A stretch of DNA of 21,640 bases from contig URVW01000035.1 of NCBI GenBank assembly GCA_900551435.1, forward strand, positions 1 to 21,640, given 5' to 3'. Shown here piece by piece: positions 1 to 6,399 of this stretch (positions are counted from its first letter, which is position 1; every line of letters begins with the position of its first letter). The translations under genes were made by a program, and so were the position numbers. Below the pieces are notes generated by a model. The model was not told the DNA's origin and made no database searches. It saw only the letters and a program-made list of their open reading frames with translations. This stretch comes from an uncultured Faecalibacterium sp. Its GTDB lineage: Bacteria; Bacillota; Clostridia; Oscillospirales; Ruminococcaceae.

Positions 1-26
1 TCTGATGAAAGGAGCATAGGATTACA

Positions 27-1121
27 ATGGCTGATTTTAACGAATACAAGGGCGTCTGGGTCTTTTGCGAGCAGCGCCAGGGCGCACTGATGTCCACCGA
101 TTTCGAGCTGGTCAGCGAGGCTCGCAAGCTGGCTGATGAGCTGGGCTGCGAAGTCACCGGTCTGCTGCTGGGCGACAACGTGGAAGGCATCGCAAAAGAG
201 CTGGGCGGCTATGGCGCTGATAAGGTCATGGTCTGCGACAGCCCCCTGCTGAAGGATTACACCACCGACGCATACGCAAAGGTCGTCTGCGACATGGTCA
301 ACGAGTACAAGCCTGAGGTCCTGCTGATCGGCGCGACCAACATCGGCCGTGACCTCGGCCCCCGTTGCGCAGCTCGTCTGCACACCGGTCTGACCGCTGA
401 TGCGACCCATCTGGACATCGACACCGCAAAGTATGTCGAGTTCCTGAAGGAAAGCTCTACCATCGACCTCTCCAAGCAGAAGTTCGATTATGAGGACCGC
501 AACCTGAAGATGACCCGTCCCGCATTCGGCGGCCATCTGATGGCTACCATCATCTGCCCCCGTTTCCGTCCGCAGATGTCCACCGTCCGTCCCGGCGTTA
601 TGAAGAAGGCTCCCTTCGATGCTGCAAAGGCTGAGGCTTGCCAGATCGTGAAGCCCGCCTTCGAGCTGACCGCTGACGACATCAAGACCGAGGTCCTGAG
701 CGTCGAGAAGGCTGCTGAGAAGCTGGTCGATCTGATCGGCGCAGATGTCATCGTCTCTGTGGGCCGCGGCATCAGCAAGGACGTCAACAAGGGCATCGAG
801 CTGGCAGAACAGCTGGCAGCTGCTCTGGGCGGCGGCGTTGTGGGCGCATCCCGTGCCGTGACCGATGCTGGCTGGATGACCGCTGATCATCAGGTCGGCC
901 AGACCGGTAAGACCGTCCATCCCAAGATCTATGTTGCTCTGGGTATCTCTGGTGCGATCCAGCACACCGCTGGTATGCAGGATTCCGAGTGCATCATCGC
1001 CGTCAACAAGAACGAGTCTGCTCCCATCTTCGGCGTGGCAGATTACGGCATCGTCGGCGATCTGTTTAAGGTCGTTCCTGAGCTGATCAAGCAGATCGAG
1101 GCCGCAAAGGCTGCTCAGTAA
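27..1121 (+). CDS. etfA: Electron transfer flavoprotein alpha subunit
   Basis: This 364-residue protein is the FAD-carrying alpha subunit of an EtfAB heterodimer. In butyrate-forming anaerobes the pair works with butyryl-CoA dehydrogenase in flavin-based electron bifurcation (NADH to crotonyl-CoA and ferredoxin). The N-terminal half is the ETF nucleotide-binding-like domain. The C-terminal FAD domain is unmistakable: GRGISKDVN near residue 247, GQTGKTVHPKIYVALGISGA from 291, then IQHTAGMQDS and ADYGIVGDL near 339-345. The start is set by an AAAGGAG site at 8-14. A TGA at 3-5 could be the stop of an upstream etfB, as in bcd-etfB-etfA operons, but the window starts too late to show it. A strong terminator follows, so etfA is probably the last gene of its operon. 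The family call is near certain; the butyryl-CoA link is inferred. Confidence 0.96.
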   Translation: MADFNEYKGVWVFCEQRQGALMSTDFELVSEARKLADELGCEVTGLLLGDNVEGIAKELGGYGADKVMVCDSPLLKDYTTDAYAKVVCDMVNEYKPEVLLIGATNIGRDLGPRCAARLHTGLTADATHLDIDTAKYVEFLKESSTIDLSKQKFDYEDRNLKMTRPAFGGHLMATIICPRFRPQMSTVRPGVMKKAPFDAAKAEACQIVKPAFELTADDIKTEVLSVEKAAEKLVDLIGADVIVSVGRGISKDVNKGIELAEQLAAALGGGVVGASRAVTDAGWMTADHQVGQTGKTVHPKIYVALGISGAIQHTAGMQDSECIIAVNKNESAPIFGVADYGIVGDLFKVVPELIKQIEAAKAAQ

Positions 1122-1164
1122 GCTTTGAAACTGCTCTGAAAATTTCATAGCCTGATTTGTGGAA

Positions 1165-1205
1165 GGTCCGCCGCATAGTGGAAACGCTGTGCGGCGGACC
1201 TTTTT
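1165..1205 (+). terminator. Rho-independent terminator after etfA
   Basis: A 14-bp stem with one G-U pair (1165-1178 with 1187-1200, arm GGTCCGCCGCATAG), an 8-nt loop and a T5 tract at 1201-1205. It lies 44 bp after the etfA stop and ends that operon. Confidence 0.93.
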
Positions 1206-1277
1206 GCATAGAACCCCATCCGGGCGCATAAATTCTGGTATGTGCTATGCCATACGGACAGGAAAGGAGCGCACAGG

Positions 1278-2798
1278 ATGGAATTGAAGATCTTTCGGGA
1301 TGCCCTGCCGATGGCGGGAGCAAACTGCACCGTCAAGGCAGAACTCCCGCTGGAAACGGAGATCCTGATCTCGGATTATCTGCCGCCGGTGTTCAAGCTG
1401 GTCAAATGCTTTGCAAAGCCGGTGGTGCTGCAAAAGCAGCTGCAGCCCGGAAAGCTGACATTGGAGGGATATCTCCGCTGCACTGTTTATTATCAGGGCG
1501 AAGAGGATACAGGACTTTGCCAGACCGAGCAGAAGCTTCCATTTAATAAGGCACTGGAACTGCCAGAATTTTCCTTTACGGCGTGGACCGCGCAGGTAGA
1601 GAGCCAGACGGAATACTTGAACTGCCGTTCGGTCAACTCCCGCCGCATTGAAGTGCGGGGAGCCGTCGGGCTGGTAGCGGCGGTCCATACACAGCTGAAA
1701 ACGGAGGTCATCACGGCGCTGTCGGACGGCGGAGTGGAGCAGAAGCTGACGACGCTGAATGGGGTCCGCCGCGCCGCGGTTCTGGAAAAGCTGGTGACCG
1801 TGGAAGGGGAGCTGTCGTTCCCATCCCCACCGGAAGCGATTCTGGATATCGCAGGGACGGCAACTGTCCGCGACCTGAAGATCCTGAACGGAAAAGCTGT
1901 CGCCAAAGGGGATTTGACCATTTTGTGTGCGTGGCGGGCAGAAGGGGACCATGCCCTGCAAAGTCTGCGGCTGGAACTGCCGTTCAATCAGGTGCTCGAT
2001 GTGGACGGCCTGAGTGAGGACTGCCGCTGCCTTTGCGTGGCCGAGCCGGTAGGCTTTACCGTTGCGCAGGGCGAGGGCGACGCACCCAGCACCTTGAGCG
2101 CGACGCTGATGCTTCGTCTGCGGGCATGGCGGCCCTATCAGCTGCAATGCGTGGCAGATGCCTTTTCGACCCGTTTCGAGACAGAACTGACCGCGCAGAA
2201 GGTCCAAACTGAGACCTTGCTCTGCGCTCTGAATGAGACAACGACGCTGACCGGTTCCGGGCCGCTGCCGGATGCCGGGGCGAAAATTCTGGCGTGCTTT
2301 GCGTCCATCGGTCCGGCCCAGCTGGTGGAGCAGGAGAGCGGCTGGGCGCTCTCGGCCCGGGTAGTGGTCACCGCTTTTGGAGAGAACAGCCTTTCGGAGC
2401 TGGAAAGCTACGAAAAGACACTGGAGCTTTCGCTGCCGCTGAAGGCCGAAGCGCCTTCCGATGCAGAACTCTATCCGGAGTGCTGGTTCAGCACCGAAGA
2501 CCTGCAATGCAGCTGTGCGGGAGGAGCGCTGGAAGTTTCGGTCACCGTCCGGGTCGAAGGGGCTGTCCTCAGCCGCAGCGAAACGGTCTGTGTGGGCGGC
2601 ATCGAGCTGGGCGAAGCGCTGAAACCTGCAGACCCGGACGTGTCCCTGCGCATTTACTATGCACAGGCCGGGGAAGAACTCTTTGCCATCGCCAAGCACT
2701 ATTATGTTTCACCGGGGCAGATGCTGGCGGCGAACGAGCTGGCCGAAGGAACGACCACGATCGAAAATGCCCGGCGGCTTCTGGTCCCGGGGGCATGA
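1278..2798 (+). CDS. SPOCS (DUF3794) and LysM domain protein, SipL-like
   Basis: The protein has 506 residues. From the repeat pattern I see three SPOCS/DUF3794-type beta-rich units, roughly residues 25-125, 165-280 and 320-435, then a C-terminal LysM module near 455-506 (YYAQAGEELFAIAKHYYVSP... ending NARRLLVPGA). This is the layout of SipL, the clostridial protein that binds SpoIVA and helps assemble the spore coat; LysM modules usually bind peptidoglycan. There is no signal peptide or membrane segment, in keeping with a cytosolic or mother-cell role. The start is the ATG at 1278, preceded by AAAGGAG at 1263-1269; an in-frame upstream ATG at 1242 lacks a ribosome binding site. It is monocistronic between two terminators. 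A weak promoter-like pair (TTGCAT 1204-1209, TAAATT 1229-1234, 19-nt spacer) lies upstream. The domain call is good. A sporulation role is uncertain because the suspected host group is regarded as non-sporulating. Confidence 0.85.
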   Translation: MELKIFRDALPMAGANCTVKAELPLETEILISDYLPPVFKLVKCFAKPVVLQKQLQPGKLTLEGYLRCTVYYQGEEDTGLCQTEQKLPFNKALELPEFSFTAWTAQVESQTEYLNCRSVNSRRIEVRGAVGLVAAVHTQLKTEVITALSDGGVEQKLTTLNGVRRAAVLEKLVTVEGELSFPSPPEAILDIAGTATVRDLKILNGKAVAKGDLTILCAWRAEGDHALQSLRLELPFNQVLDVDGLSEDCRCLCVAEPVGFTVAQGEGDAPSTLSATLMLRLRAWRPYQLQCVADAFSTRFETELTAQKVQTETLLCALNETTTLTGSGPLPDAGAKILACFASIGPAQLVEQESGWALSARVVVTAFGENSLSELESYEKTLELSLPLKAEAPSDAELYPECWFSTEDLQCSCAGGALEVSVTVRVEGAVLSRSETVCVGGIELGEALKPADPDVSLRIYYAQAGEELFAIAKHYYVSPGQMLAANELAEGTTTIENARRLLVPGA

Positions 2799-2802
2799 AC
2801 CG

Positions 2803-2841
2803 AAAAATGTCCGCACTTGTCGTTCGTGTGCGGACATTTTT
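2803..2841 (+). terminator. Hairpin terminator after the SPOCS/LysM gene
   Basis: A perfect 14-bp inverted repeat (2803-2816 with 2828-2841, arm AAAAATGTCCGCAC) with an 11-nt loop. A5 and T5 tracts close the stem, so it could work in both directions. It starts 5 bp after the stop codon. Confidence 0.92.
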
Positions 2842-2915
2842 ACTTGCAAAGTATGACTTATGAATGAAATGTGAACAAAAACAGGCGGAACCCTCTCCCA
2901 ATTCGACACAGACTT

Positions 2916-2924
2916 TGTTATAAT
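2916..2924 (+). promoter_or_regulatory. Extended -10 promoter for the permease gene
   Basis: TGTTATAAT at 2916-2924 is a consensus extended -10 (TG, one base, TATAAT). No good -35 stands 17 bp upstream; TCGACA at 2903-2908 is too close to serve. The transcript would start about 35 nt before the permease ATG. That leader is too short for a purine riboswitch, and none was seen. Confidence 0.65.
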
Positions 2925-2965
2925 ACTTTTTGTCTGTTAAAACCGATTCGTCAAAGGAGAAGGTT

Positions 2966-4366
2966 ATGATCAAAAATATCGAGTTGGAAAAGGCAGCGTA
3001 TCAGTTTGATGCGAAAATGCCGCTTCGTCAGGCTATCCCGCTGGGCTTGCAGCATGTGTTTGCCATGTTCGTGGGCAACCTGACGCCGCTTCTTATCATT
3101 ACGAGCGCTTGTGGTCTGGCGGGCGGTGAGTTCGCGGACCTGCAGGTCAGTTTGCTGCAGAACGCCATGTTCGTGGCCGGTGTCGTCACGCTGGTGCAGC
3201 TGTTTTCCATCGGCCCGGTCGGCGGCCAAGTGCCCATCATCATGGGAACCAGCTCCGGCTTCCTCGGCGTGTTCAACAGCGTGGCCGCTTCGATGGGCGG
3301 CGGCGTGCTGGCCTATGGCGCGATCATGGGCGCGTCCATTCTGGGCGGTCTGTTTGAAACGGTGCTGGGCTTCTTTCTCAAGCCGCTGCGCAAGTTCTTC
3401 CCGTCGGTGGTCACTGGAACGGTGGTGCTGTCCATCGGTCTGTCGCTGATCTCGGTCGGTGTCAACTCCTTCGGCGGCGGCAATGCGGCCAAGGATTTCG
3501 GCTCGATGGAGAACCTTCTGCTGGCCGTGTTCGTGCTGGTGGTCATCCTGTTCTTCAAGCACTGGACCACGGGCTTCCTCAGCTCTTCCTCCATCCTCAT
3601 CGGCATTGTGGCCGGTTACATTGCGGCCTTTATCATGGGCTTCGTTCTGCCCACCACCGGCGTCACCGCCGACGGTGTGGAGTTCACCAAGGCATGGGTC
3701 CTGAACTGGGATAAGGTCGCACAGGCCAGCTGGTTCGCTATCCCGAAGCTGGTCCCGGTCAAGATTGTCTTTGATATGCGTGCGATCCTGCCGGTGCTGA
3801 TCATGTTCATCGTCACCGCCGTGGAGACGGTGGGTGATATCTCCGGCGTTATGGAGGGCGGCATGGGCCGCGAGGCGACCGATAAGGAGCTGTCCGGCGG
3901 CGTCATCTGCGACGGCCTTGGCTCTTCTTTTGCCGCTTGCTTCGGCGTCCTGCCCAACACTTCCTTCAGCCAGAACGTGGGTCTGGTGGCGATGACCAAG
4001 GTGGTCAACCGCGGTGCTCTGGCGACCGGCGCCATCTTCCTGATCCTCTGCGGCCTGATCCCCAAGCTGGGCGCACTGGTGTCCATCATGCCGCAGGCCG
4101 TTCTGGGCGGCGCTGCCGTCATGATGTTCTCTTCCATCGTGGTGTCGGGCATCCAGCTCATCACCAAGGAGAAGATGACTCCGCGCACCCTGACCATCGT
4201 TTCGGTCGCGCTGGGCGTGGGCTACGGCATGGGCGCAAACGCCAGCATTCTGGCCAACACTCCGCAGCTGTTCCAGCTGATCTGCGGCGAGTCCGGCATC
4301 GTTCCGGCTGCATTCGTGGCCATCGTGCTGAACGTTCTGCTGCCGAAGGACGACCAGAACGCATAA
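2966..4366 (+). CDS. NCS2 family nucleobase (xanthine/uracil-type) permease
   Basis: This 466-residue integral membrane protein belongs to the nucleobase-cation symporter-2 family. It is rich in hydrophobic, Gly/Ala-heavy segments consistent with the family's 14-helix fold. The signature QNVGLVAMTK at residues 336-345 fits the NAT motif, and the preceding NTSFSQ resembles bacterial xanthine/urate carriers more than uracil carriers. The start is the ATG at 2966 behind AAAGGAGAAGG; a TTG at 2930 in the same frame overlaps the promoter region and is not used. It has its own promoter and lies next to a molybdenum hydroxylase cassette. That suggests it imports the purine (for example xanthine or urate) that the hydroxylase oxidises. 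The family is sure; the substrate is inferred from motif and neighbourhood. Confidence 0.93.
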   Translation: MIKNIELEKAAYQFDAKMPLRQAIPLGLQHVFAMFVGNLTPLLIITSACGLAGGEFADLQVSLLQNAMFVAGVVTLVQLFSIGPVGGQVPIIMGTSSGFLGVFNSVAASMGGGVLAYGAIMGASILGGLFETVLGFFLKPLRKFFPSVVTGTVVLSIGLSLISVGVNSFGGGNAAKDFGSMENLLLAVFVLVVILFFKHWTTGFLSSSSILIGIVAGYIAAFIMGFVLPTTGVTADGVEFTKAWVLNWDKVAQASWFAIPKLVPVKIVFDMRAILPVLIMFIVTAVETVGDISGVMEGGMGREATDKELSGGVICDGLGSSFAACFGVLPNTSFSQNVGLVAMTKVVNRGALATGAIFLILCGLIPKLGALVSIMPQAVLGGAAVMMFSSIVVSGIQLITKEKMTPRTLTIVSVALGVGYGMGANASILANTPQLFQLICGESGIVPAAFVAIVLNVLLPKDDQNA

Positions 4367-4370
4367 GAAA

Positions 4371-4391
4371 AGCCCTCCGTTTAGAAGGGCT
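4371..4391. terminator. Short convergent terminator between permease and mocA-like gene
   Basis: A 6-bp stem AGCCCT/AGGGCT (4371-4376 with 4386-4391) lies between two convergent genes. On the minus strand it is followed by TTTC, so it suits the mocA-like gene better than the permease. It is a weak stem, hence moderate confidence. Confidence 0.55.
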
Positions 4392-4398
4392 GAAAATC

Positions 4399-5016
4399 TC
4401 AAAGTAGCTGTAGAAGCTCCTGCAAGGCTTCGGGCGTGTCTGCGTCCAGAAGTTCTGCACGGTTCGACGTGAAAACACAGCGCACCTGTTCCGGATGGCT
4501 CCGGAGCAATACGCTGCCGCCTTTGCCTTCGGGCAGGGTGAGCAGCTCGGAGAAGAAACTGCTTCCAAACAGAACGGGACTTCCGACGGTCGGCTCCGGA
4601 TCATTTTCGGTCCGGTAAGCCAGCCGAACGATCTCCCGCTCTGTTTCTTTTTGCGGTCGGATCATCCGTTCCAGCGTCTCACGGCGGAAAAGCGGCTGAT
4701 CTCCGGGCAGAAAGATGCAGCCGGAAAGGTCCGGCACTTCGGCCAGCAGGGCGCTCAGTCCCAGCCGGACGGTGTCGTTCCGCCCGGGCAGAGCGTGCAG
4801 AAGGCAGGGCACGCCTTGCGCCTGACACAGCTGCTGCACCTCGGCTGAGCGTGTCACCACGATGCGGGCCGCCAAAAGCGGGGTGTCGGTGGCGTCCAGC
4901 GCGCGGCAGAGCAGGGGACGCCCGCCGAAATCGGCCAGCAGCTTGTTGGAGCCGAACCGGCGGGCAAGGCCGGACGCCATGATGACGCAGCCGACCGGGA
5001 GAAGGGGTCGATCCAT
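4399..5016 (-). CDS. mocA: Molybdenum cofactor cytidylyltransferase-like protein (MocA/YgfJ family)
   Basis: This 205-residue nucleotidyltransferase has the MobA/MocA fold. The NTP-binding loop MASGLARRFGSNKL is at residues 13-26 and the metal-site motif PGDQP at 104-108. MocA enzymes transfer CMP from CTP to Mo-molybdopterin, making the cytosine dinucleotide cofactor used by xanthine dehydrogenase-family enzymes. MobA (GMP transfer) is the alternative, but the setting beside a hydroxylase operon favours MocA/YgfJ. The ATG at 5016 has GAGGTG 7 nt upstream on the minus strand. The gene is divergent from the hydroxylase operon with about 113 bp between starts, so shared control is likely. Confidence 0.88.
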   Translation of the reverse strand: MDRPLLPVGCVIMASGLARRFGSNKLLADFGGRPLLCRALDATDTPLLAARIVVTRSAEVQQLCQAQGVPCLLHALPGRNDTVRLGLSALLAEVPDLSGCIFLPGDQPLFRRETLERMIRPQKETEREIVRLAYRTENDPEPTVGSPVLFGSSFFSELLTLPEGKGGSVLLRSHPEQVRCVFTSNRAELLDADTPEALQELLQLL

Positions 5017-5042
5017 ATTTGAACACCTCGCACAAAATCATC

Positions 5043-5063
5043 CCTCTTTTCTAAGAGGCTCTT
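5043..5063. promoter_or_regulatory. Candidate operator: overlapping inverted repeats between mocA and the hydroxylase operon
   Basis: CCTCTT (5043-5048) and AAGAGG (5053-5058) form a perfect 6-bp inverted repeat with a 4-nt spacer. The same AAGAG also pairs with CTCTT (5059-5063) across one G, giving three half-sites in 21 bp. It lies just downstream of the predicted mocA start point and upstream of the operon promoter. Binding by a regulator is inferred only. Confidence 0.35.
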
Positions 5064-5071
5064 CTAGTGGT

Positions 5072-5077
5072 ATTATA
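5072..5077 (-). promoter_or_regulatory. -10 element for the mocA-like gene
   Basis: On the minus strand this reads TATAAT, a perfect -10, about 55 nt upstream of the mocA-like ATG. No clear -35 was found 16-18 bp further upstream. Confidence 0.5.
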
Positions 5078-5087
5078 GCGAAAAATG

Positions 5088-5096
5088 TGCTAAAAT
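5088..5096 (+). promoter_or_regulatory. Candidate extended -10 promoter of the selenium/molybdenum hydroxylase operon
   Basis: TGCTAAAAT at 5088-5096 fits an extended -10 (TG, one base, TAAAAT) about 33 bp upstream of the first gene. The -35 region is poor, so the promoter may need an activator. The predicted leader is about 25 nt, too short for a molybdenum-cofactor riboswitch. Confidence 0.42.
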
Positions 5097-5129
5097 AAAA
5101 GCAATCAGCAAAAAAGAGAGGTACTGCGT

Positions 5130-5909
5130 ATGATGACGATCCGGGAATACAAACGAGCGGAAAGTCTGGAAGAAGCTTGGCAACTCAACCAAAAAAAGAA
5201 CAATCGGGTCATCGGCGGCATGATCTGGCTCAAGATGGAGAAGATCAACGTCGGCACGGCCATCGATCTGTCGGGTTTGGGGCTGGATGCCATCGAGGAG
5301 ACGGATGAGAGCTTTTCCATCGGGGCCATGGTAACCCTGCGGCAACTGGAGCTTCACGAAGGACTGAACGCCTACACCGACGGTGCAATGCGGGAGTCGG
5401 TGCGGCACATCGTGGGCGTGCAGCTGCGAAATCTGGCCACGGTTGGCGGAAGCATCTACAGCCGGTTCGGCTTTTCCGATGTGCTGACCATGTTCCTTGC
5501 GCTGAATGCGTCGGTCGAGCTGTACAAAGGCGGCATTGTTCCGCTGGCAGAGTATGCGGCCCGCCCCTATGACCGCGACATTCTGGTGCGGGTCATCGTG
5601 CCCAAGGAAGCCGCGAAATTCTGCTATCAGTCGGTGCGCAACAGCCAGACGGATTTCCCGGTGCTGACCTGCGCCGCCGCAAAAACAGCAGAGGGCTACC
5701 GGGTGGCCATTGGCGCACGCCCGGGAAAAGCGGTGCTGTTTGCCCTCACGCCCAACACGGCCGAGACGCCGGAACTGACCGCGGCCCGCTTTGCCGCCGA
5801 GGTGCGGGCGCAGATCAAGACCGAAAGCAATCTGCGCGGCAGCGCAGAATACCGCAACCATCTGGCGGGCGTTCTGGTCAAGCGCGCCGTCCGCAAGCTG
5901 GAAGGGTAA
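5130..5909 (+). CDS. xdhB: Molybdenum hydroxylase FAD-binding subunit (XdhB-like)
   Basis: This 259-residue FAD subunit belongs to a three-subunit xanthine dehydrogenase-family hydroxylase and would pass electrons from the iron-sulfur centres to NAD or another acceptor. It has the CO dehydrogenase flavoprotein-type FAD fold: VIGGMIWLK at 27-35 stands at the usual AGGTDL-type pyrophosphate loop, and ATVGGSIYSRFGFSD at 103-117 is the second FAD motif. The C-terminal part (about 160-259) is the CODH FAD C-terminal domain. It is somewhat shorter than the usual 280-290 residues. The start is the ATG at 5130 behind GAGAGG; a second ATG follows at once at 5133. It is the first gene of a ten-gene operon, 16 bp ahead of the iron-sulfur subunit. 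The symbol follows E. coli naming (A Mo, B FAD, C FeS). Confidence 0.9.
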   Translation: MMTIREYKRAESLEEAWQLNQKKNNRVIGGMIWLKMEKINVGTAIDLSGLGLDAIEETDESFSIGAMVTLRQLELHEGLNAYTDGAMRESVRHIVGVQLRNLATVGGSIYSRFGFSDVLTMFLALNASVELYKGGIVPLAEYAARPYDRDILVRVIVPKEAAKFCYQSVRNSQTDFPVLTCAAAKTAEGYRVAIGARPGKAVLFALTPNTAETPELTAARFAAEVRAQIKTESNLRGSAEYRNHLAGVLVKRAVRKLEG

Positions 5910-5925
5910 CGGAAAGGAAATAACG

Positions 5926-6399
5926 ATGCAAATTACGATCACTTTGAACGGGACCCGGATCTCGGAAGAGATCGCCCCGGATCTTCTGCTCATCGATTTT
6001 GTGCGCAGTCACGGCTGCTACAGCGTCAAGCGCGGCTGCGAAACTTCAAACTGCGGCCTGTGCACGGTCTTTCTGGACGAAAAGCCGGTGCTTTCCTGCT
6101 CGGTGCTGGCCGCCCGCGCCGACGGCCATAAAGTCACGACGCTGGAAGGCTTGCAGGACGAAGCCGCAGAGTTTGGCGGCTTTATCGCGGATCAGGGCGC
6201 AGAACAGTGCGGCTTCTGCAACCCGGGCTTCATCATGAACGCGCTGGCGCTCTTCCGGGAGAAGGAGTTCCCCACGGGCGACGAGATCAAAGAATATCTT
6301 GCGGGCAACCTCTGCCGCTGCTCTGGCTATGAGGGCCAGCTGCGGGGCATTCAGGCATTTCTCGCATGGAAAAAATCGAAACAGGAGGCAGCCCAATGA
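5926..6399 (+). CDS. xdhC: Molybdenum hydroxylase [2Fe-2S] subunit
   Basis: This 157-residue electron-transfer subunit carries two [2Fe-2S] clusters. The N-terminal ferredoxin-like domain has C38, C43, C46 and C58 (GCETSNCGLC, then a later C). The C-terminal helical domain has C95, C98, C130 and C132 (CGFCNPG and CRCSGY). All eight ligands are present and the length is normal for the family. The ATG at 5926 follows GGAAAGGAAA; longer in-frame readings upstream overlap xdhB and lack a site. Its stop overlaps the start of the molybdopterin subunit (ATGA), so the two are translationally coupled. The symbol uses the E. coli meaning of XdhC (FeS subunit), not the unrelated XdhC/CoxI maturation factor encoded later in this operon. 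Confidence 0.95.
   Translation: MQITITLNGTRISEEIAPDLLLIDFVRSHGCYSVKRGCETSNCGLCTVFLDEKPVLSCSVLAARADGHKVTTLEGLQDEAAEFGGFIADQGAEQCGFCNPGFIMNALALFREKEFPTGDEIKEYLAGNLCRCSGYEGQLRGIQAFLAWKKSKQEAAQ

Noticed and set aside
1245..2699. 484-codon minus-strand frame opposite the SPOCS/LysM gene
   Set aside because: No domain and no ribosome binding site, while the plus strand has SPOCS and LysM motifs with a good site.
2925..2965. Purine riboswitch before the permease
   Set aside because: The leader after the extended -10 is only about 35 nt, too short for the aptamer, and no conserved core is seen.
2951..4402. 483-codon minus-strand frame opposite the permease
   Set aside because: His/Asp/Gln/Arg-rich shadow of a transmembrane gene; no recognisable domain.
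5097..5129. Molybdenum-cofactor riboswitch before the hydroxylase operon
   Set aside because: Predicted leader of about 25 nt cannot hold the aptamer.
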